From a halophilic archaeon J07HX64 (lineage in GTDB: Archaea; Halobacteriota; Halobacteria; Halobacteriales; Haloarculaceae), in the NCBI GenBank assembly GCA_000416085.1, contig KE356579.1:2036656-2053894 (forward strand): 17,239 nt of DNA, in the 5' to 3' direction. The notes beneath the pieces were generated by a model that worked only from the letters and a program-made list of their open reading frames with translations, made no database searches and had not been told where the DNA came from. Positions 7,109 to 15,396 of the stretch are shown here, one piece after another. The first letter of the stretch is position 1. Each line of letters opens with the position of its first letter. Both the position numbers and the translations under genes were made by a program.

Positions 7109-8206
7109 ATGCGGATACTGCTCCGGACGGCACTGTGGTCGGCGGCGCTGGTCGCGGCGCTGGTCGGGACTGTGCTCGCGAGCACCACAGTCGGGTCGGT
7201 AAACCTCGATATTGTGACGGTCACCCGGGCGGTGCTCAACACGCTCGCCTACCCGTCGGGGGTGGGGCTGGAATCGGGTCAGTTCGGTTTCGGTGAGCGT
7301 GTTGTCCAGGTGCCGGTGCCGGATGTTTCCTACACCCGACCGTTCGGGTTCGAGGTTGCCGAGACCGACCAGATAATCGTCCAGCGGATACGGCTGCCTC
7401 GGATCGCGCTCGGTGCGGTCGTCGGATTCGCGCTGGGAGCCGCGGGTGCCGTGATGCAGGGGTTCTTTCGGAACCCGATGGCGGACCCCTCGATAATCGG
7501 GGTCTCCTCCGGTGCGGCGGTCGGTGCGGTCGCCACGATAGCCTTCCCGGTCGCGATGCCGTTCGGACTCCAGACCGCCGCGTTCCTCGGTGCGGTGCTC
7601 TCCGCGTTCGGGGTGTACTTCATCGCCACCGAGGACGGCCGGACCCCGGTCGCGACGCTGTTGCTCGCCGGACTCGCGGTCCAGACGTTTCTCGGGGCTG
7701 TTGTCTCCTTTCTCCTCCTGCGGTCCGGCGAGGGGCTCGAGGAGGCTATCCTCTGGCTGATGGGAACCCTGCGCTACAGCAACTGGGGCGATGTCGAGGC
7801 GACCCTGCCGCTCGCTGTCCTGTTCTTTGTCGTCCTGCTCGCGTACGCCCGCGACCTGAACGTCATGCTGCTCGGTGAGGAGGAGGCGCTCGCGCTCGGT
7901 ATCGAGGTCGAGCGGACCAAACGACTGTTGCTCGTGGCCTCGGCGCTCATCACCGCCGCCGCTGTTGCCGTGGCGGGCATCATCGGCTTTGTCGGCCTCA
8001 TCATCCCTCACATCATGCGTCTGATTGTCGGTCCCGACCACCGGATTCTCGTCCCCACCAGCGCGCTCGCCGGGGCGACGTTCCTCGTGCTCGCGGATAC
8101 GGTTGCCCGGGCGGGCACCGCCATGCCCGTCGGCATCGTCACCGCCGCTGTCGGCGCGCCCTTTTTCCTGTTCCTGCTCCGCCGACGAGAGGTGCACGCG
8201 CTGTGA
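7109..8206 (+). CDS. btuC: Cobalamin/siderophore ABC importer permease (FecCD family)
   Basis: A 365-residue multi-helix membrane protein of the BtuC/FecCD type II importer permease family. Hydrophobic segments run through the whole length, from residue 7 to about 357, consistent with about ten helices. Family signatures include RLPRIALGAVVGFALGAAG (95-113), the conserved QGFFRNPMADPSIIGVSSGA stretch (117-136) and the coupling loop around EEEALALGIEVERTKR (257-272), which contacts the ATPase. After this come GIIGFVGLIIPHIMRL (290-305) and the C-terminal helices. A soluble insertion at about 50-90 (Gly/Phe/Val rich, between the first and second helices) is typical of haloarchaeal members. The ATG start lies about 31 bases after the shared TATA core. 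Its last four bases overlap the btuD start (GTGA), so the two proteins are probably translationally coupled. Confidence 0.94.
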   Translation: MRILLRTALWSAALVAALVGTVLASTTVGSVNLDIVTVTRAVLNTLAYPSGVGLESGQFGFGERVVQVPVPDVSYTRPFGFEVAETDQIIVQRIRLPRIALGAVVGFALGAAGAVMQGFFRNPMADPSIIGVSSGAAVGAVATIAFPVAMPFGLQTAAFLGAVLSAFGVYFIATEDGRTPVATLLLAGLAVQTFLGAVVSFLLLRSGEGLEEAILWLMGTLRYSNWGDVEATLPLAVLFFVVLLAYARDLNVMLLGEEEALALGIEVERTKRLLLVASALITAAAVAVAGIIGFVGLIIPHIMRLIVGPDHRILVPTSALAGATFLVLADTVARAGTAMPVGIVTAAVGAPFFLFLLRRREVHAL

Positions 8207-9387
8207 TCCGTCTCGACGACGTCGACCTGTCGCTCGCTGGGACAGATGTTCTCGACGGCGTCTCGCTGTCGGTCGAGCGCGGCGAGTTCGTCGCGCTGGT
8301 CGGCCCGAACGGCGCCGGCAAGACGACGCTGTTGCGCGCGATACAGGGTATCCTCGACCCCGACGCCGGGCGGGTCACACTCGACGGCGAGCGGGTGTCC
8401 GACCTCTCCGCGTCGGCGGCGAGTCGCCGGGTCGCGACTGTGCCACAGGACACCCACGTCGGCTTTTCCTTTACCGCCGAGCAGGTCGTCGAGATGGGGC
8501 GCACCCCGCACCGCTCCCGGTTCGACTGGACCGACGACACCGGCACGGTCCGGGCGGCGATGTACCGTACCGAGACGCTCGCGCTCCGGGACCGTGCGGT
8601 CGACTCGCTGAGCGGTGGCGAGCGCCAGCGTGTTATTCTCGCCCGGGCGCTCGCCCAGGAACCAAACGGACTCCTGCTGGACGAGCCAACAGCGAATCTC
8701 GATATCAACCACCAGATTCAGGTGCTCGAACTCGTCTCCGACCTCGTCCGCGAGGGTCGTGCTGCGTTTGCGGCCATCCACGACCTCGATCTCGCCGCCC
8801 GGTTCTGTGACCGACTCCTGCTTCTGTCCGACGGTCGGGTTCGCGCCCGCGGCCCACCGGGGCGCGTGCTCGCGGACCCGGCACTCGCAGACGCGTTCGA
8901 CACCGAGACGGCCGTCTCACGGGATCGTATCACCGGCACACACCGGATAACGGCGCTCCCGGACCGCCCGGACCGGTCCGGACAGGTCCACGTTGTCGGC
9001 GGCGGTGCGAGCGGGGTAGCCGCTGTGCGCGCTCTGTGGCGGGCGGGGTACGAGGTCACCCTCGGTCCGGTCCCCGAGGGCGATGTCGCCGCGAGTCTCG
9101 CCGCCGACCTCGGTCTGCGAACTGTCACGGTCCCTGCCTTTGAACAACCGGCCGACACCGAGCGCGCGGCGGCCCGTGACCTCGCCCGGGCGGCCGACAT
9201 ACTGGTCGTCGCCGATCACGACACGACTGCCGGGGTGGTGGCCGACCGGGCCGACGAGGTACCTCGTGTGCGGGCCAACTTCGGTGACTCTGGCCTCCGG
9301 CGCACCGCCGGTGACGGCGGCGAAACACGGGTCGTCGAGAGTGAGGCGGACCTGCTCACCGCTGTCGACACGCAGATCAGTAACTAA
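8203..9387 (+). CDS. btuD: Cobalamin/siderophore ABC importer ATPase with C-terminal fused domain
   Basis: A 394-residue protein. Residues 1 to about 235 form an ABC ATPase: Walker A GPNGAGKTT (34-42), Q-loop Gln82, signature LSGGERQR (136-143), Walker B LLLDEP (157-162) and H-loop His193. After a short linker, residues about 258-394 form a separate Rossmann-like domain. It starts VHVVGGGASGVAAVRALW (262-279) and contains ILVVADHDTTAGVV (333-346), resembling a nucleotide- or dinucleotide-binding fold. Long BtuD proteins of about 400 residues are known in Halobacterium, so the fusion is not unique. The role of the extra domain is unknown to me. The GTG start overlaps the btuC stop by four bases. 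The gene ends 11 bases before the end of the convergent nusA. With BtuC and BtuF it forms the complete importer. Confidence 0.92.
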   Translation: MIRLDDVDLSLAGTDVLDGVSLSVERGEFVALVGPNGAGKTTLLRAIQGILDPDAGRVTLDGERVSDLSASAASRRVATVPQDTHVGFSFTAEQVVEMGRTPHRSRFDWTDDTGTVRAAMYRTETLALRDRAVDSLSGGERQRVILARALAQEPNGLLLDEPTANLDINHQIQVLELVSDLVREGRAAFAAIHDLDLAARFCDRLLLLSDGRVRARGPPGRVLADPALADAFDTETAVSRDRITGTHRITALPDRPDRSGQVHVVGGGASGVAAVRALWRAGYEVTLGPVPEGDVAASLAADLGLRTVTVPAFEQPADTERAAARDLARAADILVVADHDTTAGVVADRADEVPRVRANFGDSGLRRTAGDGGETRVVESEADLLTAVDTQISN

Positions 9388-9398
9388 CAGGACAGCGA

Positions 9399-9818
9399 CT
9401 ATGCCAGTTCGATATCGTCTATCTCGTGGTGTCGCTTCGCCAGACTGCGAGCGGTCTCGATGTTCTGCCCGCCGGCCCCGATCGCCACGCCGCGGTCGTT
9501 CTCGTCGACCTCGGCGTAGGCGACCGTCTCCTCTCCCTCGCTTATCGTGACGTTGTACACCGCGGCAGGTGCGAGCGTGTTCGCGACAAACGCCTCCGGT
9601 CGGTCTGCGTCCTCGACGAGTGTCACCTGCGAGCCCAGTCGCCGCTCGATGCGTTTCACGTGCTCGCCGCCGGGACCGATCGCCTGCCCCATCTCGCCGG
9701 CACCGACCAGCACCACCACACGGTCATCGTCGACGAGGCAGTCCCGGACGGTCACGTCTGTCTCCTCCTCGACCAGGCCCGCGACCCGGAGCGCATCCCC
9801 CGAGAGCGTCACCCGCAT
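9399..9818 (-). CDS. nusA: Archaeal NusA-like transcription factor (two KH domains)
   Basis: A 139-residue RNA-binding protein consisting almost only of two KH domains. Their GxxG loops are seen as IGPGGEHV (47-54) and IGAGGQNI (113-120). Archaeal NusA lacks the N-terminal polymerase-binding and S1 domains of the bacterial protein, so this is full length. It is expected to bind nascent RNA and influence elongation or termination. The start codon overlaps the rpoA'' stop (TGATG), placing it as the last gene of the rpo operon seen here. In many archaea rpsL and rpsG follow; here the convergent btuD follows instead. Confidence 0.93.
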   Translation of the reverse strand: MRVTLSGDALRVAGLVEEETDVTVRDCLVDDDRVVVLVGAGEMGQAIGPGGEHVKRIERRLGSQVTLVEDADRPEAFVANTLAPAAVYNVTISEGEETVAYAEVDENDRGVAIGAGGQNIETARSLAKRHHEIDDIELA

Positions 9819-12472
9819 CAGTCGGAGGGCTCGCCCGGACTCATCCGCAGGTCCACGTCACCCGTCCCGAGTTTGATCGGCTTCCCGACGATGACGTTCT
9901 CTGTCACACCGTCGAGCTGGTCGATCTCGCCGTGGATCGCCGCGTCGAGCAGGTGACTCACTGTCACCTCGAACGCCGCCCGCGCCAGTACCGAGTCCTT
10001 TGCACCCGAGATGCCGTGTCGACCGATCGACTCTATCTCGCCCTGGTTCGTCATTATGTCCGCCACCAGCATCAGGTGGCGGATGTTCACGTCACCGAGT
10101 CCCTGCTCCTCGAGTGTGTTCATCGTCTCCTCGATGATGGACTCACGCGCCGCCTCGATACCCAGTTCACTGTGTATCTCGTGGATGTTGTTGCAGGTCG
10201 TCCGGGAGGCGTCGACCCCCTCGATCTCGAGGGCCGTCCCGAAGTCTGACCCCTCTGTGTAGAGGACGAACTCCTCGCCGTCGTCCAGGTCTTCCTTTCG
10301 AATGACCACCCGCGAGATATCCTCGATACCCTTGAACACTATCTCTCGAAGCTCCTCGACGAGCTGGAGCAGATCCCGGTAGGAGGGCTCCTCCGGACCG
10401 AACTCGATGTCCAACTCGTTCTGCTTTGCCTCAACACCGAGCGATGACTCGATCGTGTCCGCGATCTCCTCGGCCACCTCGATCGGGTCCGCGACAGTCG
10501 GCCACCGTTCGCGCAGTGTGTCCTCGTTGAGCGACACCTGTACCAGCATATCGGCCACGTTCGTCGAGACATCACCCAACTGGAGGATCCGTGTTGCCTC
10601 GATGTTCCAGACAACCTCGTGTGCCCGGTCACGGTCCGTCGCGTACTCCTCGTCGAGGTAGACCGTCATCATCGGCGTGTCGGGCTCCTTTCGCGCGTCC
10701 ACCAGCTCGATCAGCCGAGGCAACCCCTGCGTGACGTCGATCTCCGCGACACCCGCGTAGTGGAAAGTGTTCATCGTATTGTGTGTGACGACACCCTCCG
10801 CCGTCGTGAACGTCTCCAGTCCCTCGACCGAGAGGTCGTAGACGAACTCGTGACGGGGCGCGACGGACTCGATAGAGGCGATCCGGTCCCAGACGACATC
10901 ACCCTCGACTGCCTGGGAGAGCGCCTCGAACGCCTCACGATGAGCGTCTACCTGTCCATCCATCTCCTCCAGAAGGCGTGAGAGTCGGTTTCGACCGATA
11001 CGCTGGCGCCTGTGTGCGGCGTTGACCGTACGGGAGGGGATCCCTGCCTCGCTCGCAACGGATCTCAGAGCGGTGCCGAAGTTCGGAATCTGGTCGGTTG
11101 CGTCCGGCCCATCCGGGTCGATTGCTGCCGCCGTCTCGGCCAGTGTTTCGCCGCGCTCGCCGACCATACCGACACGTTCGTGGAACCGGCTCACGTGCTT
11201 GCTCGGAATCCGCAGCGTGTGCAGACTCTGCTGTTCGCCTCTCGTCGCGTAGACTCCGACCCGGGCGAGCAGCAGTGTGATATCCTCTGTCAACTGCTTC
11301 GACGTCGAACCCGCGCGGACTGCGTTTGTCGTGACATTCCCATCGCCGCTGAAGTACCCTGACAGCAGTCCACGAACGAACGTCTCGTTTGCACCGAACG
11401 CGACGCCCGGAACAGTCTTCTCACCTCCCTCGAAACAGACACGACGAAGAAGGTCAGCCAGAACAGTTCCGTTGAGTCGAATATCGTATCCGGTGGCGAA
11501 GCCACTCGTGTTCTCGTACTCGTTGACGGTAAACCCGAACCGGTCGGCAAACGCACGAATTCGGTGCTGGAACTCGTCGTCGACGTTCGAGACCGAGATG
11601 TAGTGCTCTGTCAGAGAGCCCTCTGCGAGGAACGCCCCGATAAAGAACCCGGTCTGTTCGTCGAGCGGGAGCCGTTCCGGAAGCGAAATTGTTCCACCGC
11701 GGGGGTAGACAGCGTGCTGTTCGAGGTCTCCTGCCTCGAGCGCCTGACGCTTGTTGCGAATCTGGTCCGCTCCCCCCGGGCATGTCTCGGCGCCACCGTC
11801 GGTGAGTAGTGAGGTATACCAGTACTCGTCTGCCGGCAGATACTCACGAAGGTCGAGTTCGTCTGCCGTCTCTCCTCCGAACGACGCGACGACTGGTAAC
11901 CACCGGCCCTCTGATAGCTCCTCACCGGCGACCGGGACAACCTCGTTATCCGTGCGGGTGACAAACGAGTGTGATTTTGTCGCCCGTATGCTGCGGCCGG
12001 ACTCGAGTTCGATCTCGAGGACCTCTTCGGGAGCCTCGTGTCTGCTGATCTCCTCGAGGGGTTTCCACGCGACCTGCTCGTCGGCACGGAGCGAGAGCAC
12101 CTCGAACCCGTCTGGGGCGCGCGCCACCTCGTGGTCACCTGTCGTTCGAGACGGCTGGTCTTCGAGCAGTCTGTCGACCAGTGAACCGATCTCTGTCACC
12201 GCCGTCTCGCCGTCCCGTCTGATCAGGACACGCTCGTCGGCCTCGACAGACATCTGGGTACCGGGTTCACCGATACTCTGTGCGCTGACGGTCCCGACAG
12301 GGTCGAGCGGGTCGACACGGGAGTCCTCGTACTCTGCCTTTGTTGCCCGGACAATCTGCTCTGCCTCCTCGACAGTCGGGTTGCGGTCCTCGAGTGTGCT
12401 GTGCAGCTGTTTTTTGAGACGTCGCGGGAGATCACTCCCCTCGACGGTCGCCTCGATTTTGCTCTGTGTCAT
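9818..12472 (-). CDS. rpoA2: DNA-directed RNA polymerase subunit A'' (Rpo1C) precursor containing an intein
   Basis: An 884-residue precursor. Extein residues 1-74 end in the trigger-loop motif ...SIGEPGTQM, and residues 566-884 resume with [20 protein letters not shown]. The joined 393-residue product has the normal length for archaeal A''. Residues 75-565 are an intein. A'' supplies the trigger loop, part of the cleft and the jaw of the polymerase. By alignment to yeast Rpb1, Gln73, Met567 and His571 correspond to the catalytic trigger-loop residues Gln1078, Leu1081 and His1085, so the insertion splits the catalytic element. The C-terminal part has the usual ...[25 protein letters not shown] block (about 821-845). 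The ATG lies six bases after the rpoA' stop, and the stop overlaps the nusA start by one base. Confidence 0.96.
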   Translation of the reverse strand: MTQSKIEATVEGSDLPRRLKKQLHSTLEDRNPTVEEAEQIVRATKAEYEDSRVDPLDPVGTVSAQSIGEPGTQMSVEADERVLIRRDGETAVTEIGSLVDRLLEDQPSRTTGDHEVARAPDGFEVLSLRADEQVAWKPLEEISRHEAPEEVLEIELESGRSIRATKSHSFVTRTDNEVVPVAGEELSEGRWLPVVASFGGETADELDLREYLPADEYWYTSLLTDGGAETCPGGADQIRNKRQALEAGDLEQHAVYPRGGTISLPERLPLDEQTGFFIGAFLAEGSLTEHYISVSNVDDEFQHRIRAFADRFGFTVNEYENTSGFATGYDIRLNGTVLADLLRRVCFEGGEKTVPGVAFGANETFVRGLLSGYFSGDGNVTTNAVRAGSTSKQLTEDITLLLARVGVYATRGEQQSLHTLRIPSKHVSRFHERVGMVGERGETLAETAAAIDPDGPDATDQIPNFGTALRSVASEAGIPSRTVNAAHRRQRIGRNRLSRLLEEMDGQVDAHREAFEALSQAVEGDVVWDRIASIESVAPRHEFVYDLSVEGLETFTTAEGVVTHNTMNTFHYAGVAEIDVTQGLPRLIELVDARKEPDTPMMTVYLDEEYATDRDRAHEVVWNIEATRILQLGDVSTNVADMLVQVSLNEDTLRERWPTVADPIEVAEEIADTIESSLGVEAKQNELDIEFGPEEPSYRDLLQLVEELREIVFKGIEDISRVVIRKEDLDDGEEFVLYTEGSDFGTALEIEGVDASRTTCNNIHEIHSELGIEAARESIIEETMNTLEEQGLGDVNIRHLMLVADIMTNQGEIESIGRHGISGAKDSVLARAAFEVTVSHLLDAAIHGEIDQLDGVTENVIVGKPIKLGTGDVDLRMSPGEPSD
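10778..12250 (-). mobile_element. RpoA'' intein with LAGLIDADG homing endonuclease
   Basis: The in-frame insert of 491 residues runs from Ser75 to Asn565 of the precursor. Splicing motifs are all present. Block A begins [10 protein letters not shown] with Ser as the first residue. Block B has TKSH (Thr165 and His168). Block F has [14 protein letters not shown] (544-557), and block G ends GVVTHN with His564-Asn565, followed by Thr as the +1 extein residue. Two dodecapeptide endonuclease motifs are visible: [10 protein letters not shown] (276-285, acidic Glu284) and [10 protein letters not shown] (369-378, acidic Asp377), with a block D lysine at 352. Both acidic residues are kept, so the endonuclease may be active. 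A region at about 463-505 ([24 protein letters not shown]) looks helix-turn-helix-like and may contact DNA. Inteins at this A'' site are known in other archaea. Confidence 0.95.
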
Positions 12473-12478
12473 CTGTGG

Positions 12479-15394
12479 TTAGTCGTCACTCTGGGCGAGC
12501 CACCAGTCGTCGGCGTGCTCGGAGATGTTGATCGGCTCCTGTTCGTTGCCGAGGAACTGGCTTTTCTCCTGGCCGTTCTCGAACTCGCTGTCGAGCACAC
12601 GGTCGGCGATGCGCTCGACATCGACCGCGGGCTCGGTCTCGCTTGAGGACACCTCCACCGGGGAGGTGCCGTCCTCGCCGAACTCGAACTGGACGACGGT
12701 GTCGCCGGTGTCCCGGACGGTGCCGTCGTACTGTGCCTCGAGTTCGGAGAGCGCGTTTATGAGACGCCGCTGGAGATAGCCCGACTTGGAGGTTCGGACC
12801 GCGGTGTCGACCAGCCCCTCGCGGCCACCCATCGCGTGGAAGAAAAACTCCCGTGGGTCGAGCCCGTCGCGATAGGAGTGGCGCACGAACCCGCGGGCGT
12901 CCGCCGAGAGGTCGTTCTCCTTGAAGTGACTGAGTGTGCGGTCCTCGTAGCCACGGTTGATACGCTCGCCCCTGACGGCCTGTTGACCGACACAGCCGGC
13001 CATCTGGGTCAGGTTGAGCATCGACCCGCGAGCCCCGGACTCCGCCATCACCACCGCAGGGTTGTCGTCGTCGAACTCCTCCTCGGCGATGTCACCCGCG
13101 CTGTCCCGGGCCTGTCCGAGCGTCTGCATTATCTTCATCTCCAGGGTCTCGTCGACTGTCCGGCCCGGTAGCGACTCGAGGTCGCCGCGCTCGTAAGCCT
13201 GGATGAGCTCTTGGACGCGCTCCTCGGCGTTGTCGAGCGCCTCGTCGACCTGGGCCTGTGCCTCCGGCGGCACCGACTCGTCGTCGATGCTGATCGAGAA
13301 CCCAAAGTGCATTATCGTCCGCACCGCGAGCGAAGACACCTCGTTTATGAAGATGCGTGCACGCGTTCGCGAGTAGTCTTTCGCGATTGTGTCGACCACC
13401 TCGCCGCCGAACGCGCCGACGGCGTCCTCGTCGACAGTTCCCTCGAGCAACTGCCCGTCCGTGACGACAACTCTGTCGCCGGCCGAGGATGTGAACTCCA
13501 GATCCAGGCCGTCGGGCAACAGCTCCGAGAACAGCGTCCGCCCGGTCCAGTACGGCTCACCCTCACCGTCCACGGGACCGTCGGGTTCGGGTAACTCGTC
13601 GATGCGTGTCGTCCGCAGCAGGTCGAGCGCCTGTGTCTCGTTGAACTGCGGGTTCTGGTTGGTCAGCAGGTACGTCCCGGTGACGTGGTCCTGGATCGCC
13701 CCGATTATGTTCTCGCCCATCTTCGGGCTGAGCATCTGCTCCTGCACGCGCATCAACGTCCGGGCCTCCGCACGCGCCTCCTCGTTCTGCAGTGCGTGCA
13801 TGTTCATCTCGTCGCCGTCGAAGTCTGCGTTGTACGGCGGGCAGACTGTCGTGTTGAGGCGGAACGTCTTGTACGGCATCACGACAACCTCGTGAGCCAT
13901 TATCGACATCCGGTGCAGCGAGGGCTGGCGATTGAAGATGACGATGTCGCCGTCGATGAGGTGACGGGAGACCTCCCAGCCGGGTTCGACCTTCTCGGAG
14001 AGCTCCTCGCAGTTCTTCTCGGTCACCTTCAGCCGGCGGCCGTCGCCCCGGCGGACGTAGTTCGCGCCGGGGTGTGCCTCGGGCCCGTTGCGGACGTACC
14101 GGCGGGCCTGGTCCAGGTTGCGGCTGTTCACGTTCATCGTCTGTGTCATCTCGGTCGCGACCCGGTCCGGCACACCGACCTCGTTCAGTGAGACTGTCGG
14201 GTCAGGGGAGATGACCGTCCGGGCCGAGAAGTTCACACGCTTGCCGGACAGCGAGCCGCGGAACCGGCCTTCCTTTCCTTTCAGGCGCTGAGACAGCGTC
14301 TTCAGCGGCCGGCCCGAGCGGTGCCGAGCGGGCGGGGTGCCCGATATCTCGTTGTCCATGAACGTCGTGACGTGGTACTGCAGCAGTTCCCAGAGGTCCT
14401 CGATTATCAGCTGTGGGGCACCGGCCTCACGGTTCTCCATGAACCGCTGGTTGATACGGATGATATCGACCAGCTTGTGTGTGAGGTCGTCCTCGGAGCG
14501 CTGGCCGTTGTCGAGCGTAATCGACGGGCGGGCGGTCACCGGCGGCACCGGCAGCACCGTCAGAATCATCCACTCGGGTCGGGAACCGTCCGGGTCGATA
14601 CCGATAGATTCGATGTCGTTGTCGGGGATATGCTCGAACCAGTCCCGGATGTCCGAGGCCATCAGCTTGTTCATGTCCTCCTCGGTCAACTCGACGCCGA
14701 GTGCCGATTCGAGCATCTCTCGGTCGTCGGGCCGCGGACGGAACTCGCCGGAGATTATCTCCCGGATACGCCCGCTGTCGAGTCCGGTCTCCTTTGCGAG
14801 GTCTGTCGGTGTCACACGGGCGGAGTCCTCGTCGGGTTCCATCGCACCCGCGATGCGGGCGGGGTAGTCCGAGGCGAGCACGTCCTGAACCTCGTAGTAG
14901 GTTGTCGGTTTCTCGTGCTGGATGTCGAACTGCTCCTCGCCACAGTGCGGACAGCGGTCCTTCTTGCGGGCCTGCCGGATCGCGGACTTCGTCACGTCGT
15001 CGACATCACGACCGAGATTCCGGGTCCGGTCCAGATTGTCCCGAAACTCGGACTGTTCGTTCTCGGTGAGCAGAACACGGCTGCACTCCCGGCAGGTACC
15101 CCGGAGGAGTCGCCGGATGAGTTTGGCGAACCCCACGTGGATAACCGGCGCCGCGAGTTCGATGTGTCCAAAGTGGCCGTTGCACGAACCGGAGTGTTTG
15201 CCGCACGTCTTACACTCCAGTCCGGGGTCTATAACGCCGAGTCGCGGGTCCATCAGCCCCATGTCGATGGGGAACCCGTCGTCGTCGTACGTGTCGGCCG
15301 TGATGACCTTCGTCGCCGAGATATCCCGGTAGGATTCGGGGTCCATCAGGCCGAAGTCGATCCGTTCGAGATCCTGTGGTGTGTCGAGTGCCAT
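12479..15394 (-). CDS. rpoA1: DNA-directed RNA polymerase subunit A' (Rpo1N)
   Basis: A 971-residue protein, full length for haloarchaeal A'. It carries the N-terminal zinc sites Cys61, Cys64, Cys71 and His74, and Cys101, Cys104, Cys148 and Cys151. It also has GKEGRFRGSLSGKRVNFSAR (373-392), the NRQPSLHRMSIMAHEV segment (488-503), the catalytic metal motif NADFDGDEM (522-530, with Asp524, 526 and 528) and the bridge-helix region DPREFFFHAMGGREGLVDTA (846-865). It pairs with A'' to form the largest-subunit equivalent and carries the active-site magnesium. Unlike A'' it has no intein. The C-terminus has an acidic stretch (about 906-925). It starts two bases after the rpoB' stop and ends six bases before rpoA''. 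Confidence 0.97.
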   Translation of the reverse strand: MALDTPQDLERIDFGLMDPESYRDISATKVITADTYDDDGFPIDMGLMDPRLGVIDPGLECKTCGKHSGSCNGHFGHIELAAPVIHVGFAKLIRRLLRGTCRECSRVLLTENEQSEFRDNLDRTRNLGRDVDDVTKSAIRQARKKDRCPHCGEEQFDIQHEKPTTYYEVQDVLASDYPARIAGAMEPDEDSARVTPTDLAKETGLDSGRIREIISGEFRPRPDDREMLESALGVELTEEDMNKLMASDIRDWFEHIPDNDIESIGIDPDGSRPEWMILTVLPVPPVTARPSITLDNGQRSEDDLTHKLVDIIRINQRFMENREAGAPQLIIEDLWELLQYHVTTFMDNEISGTPPARHRSGRPLKTLSQRLKGKEGRFRGSLSGKRVNFSARTVISPDPTVSLNEVGVPDRVATEMTQTMNVNSRNLDQARRYVRNGPEAHPGANYVRRGDGRRLKVTEKNCEELSEKVEPGWEVSRHLIDGDIVIFNRQPSLHRMSIMAHEVVVMPYKTFRLNTTVCPPYNADFDGDEMNMHALQNEEARAEARTLMRVQEQMLSPKMGENIIGAIQDHVTGTYLLTNQNPQFNETQALDLLRTTRIDELPEPDGPVDGEGEPYWTGRTLFSELLPDGLDLEFTSSAGDRVVVTDGQLLEGTVDEDAVGAFGGEVVDTIAKDYSRTRARIFINEVSSLAVRTIMHFGFSISIDDESVPPEAQAQVDEALDNAEERVQELIQAYERGDLESLPGRTVDETLEMKIMQTLGQARDSAGDIAEEEFDDDNPAVVMAESGARGSMLNLTQMAGCVGQQAVRGERINRGYEDRTLSHFKENDLSADARGFVRHSYRDGLDPREFFFHAMGGREGLVDTAVRTSKSGYLQRRLINALSELEAQYDGTVRDTGDTVVQFEFGEDGTSPVEVSSSETEPAVDVERIADRVLDSEFENGQEKSQFLGNEQEPINISEHADDWWLAQSDD

Positions 15395-15396
15395 TG

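Noticed and set aside
7088..8197. 369-codon open frame on the minus strand, opposite btuC
   Set aside because: The translation is an Asp/Glu/Arg/Gly-rich mixture with no domain, which is the usual mirror frame of a G/C-rich membrane protein gene. btuC has clear family motifs throughout.
10778..12250. Foreign base composition of the intein as proof of recent transfer
   Set aside because: Hand counts over 240-base samples gave about 56 percent G+C in the intein (11281-11520) and about 60 percent in the adjacent extein (10021-10260). The difference is too small to argue from.
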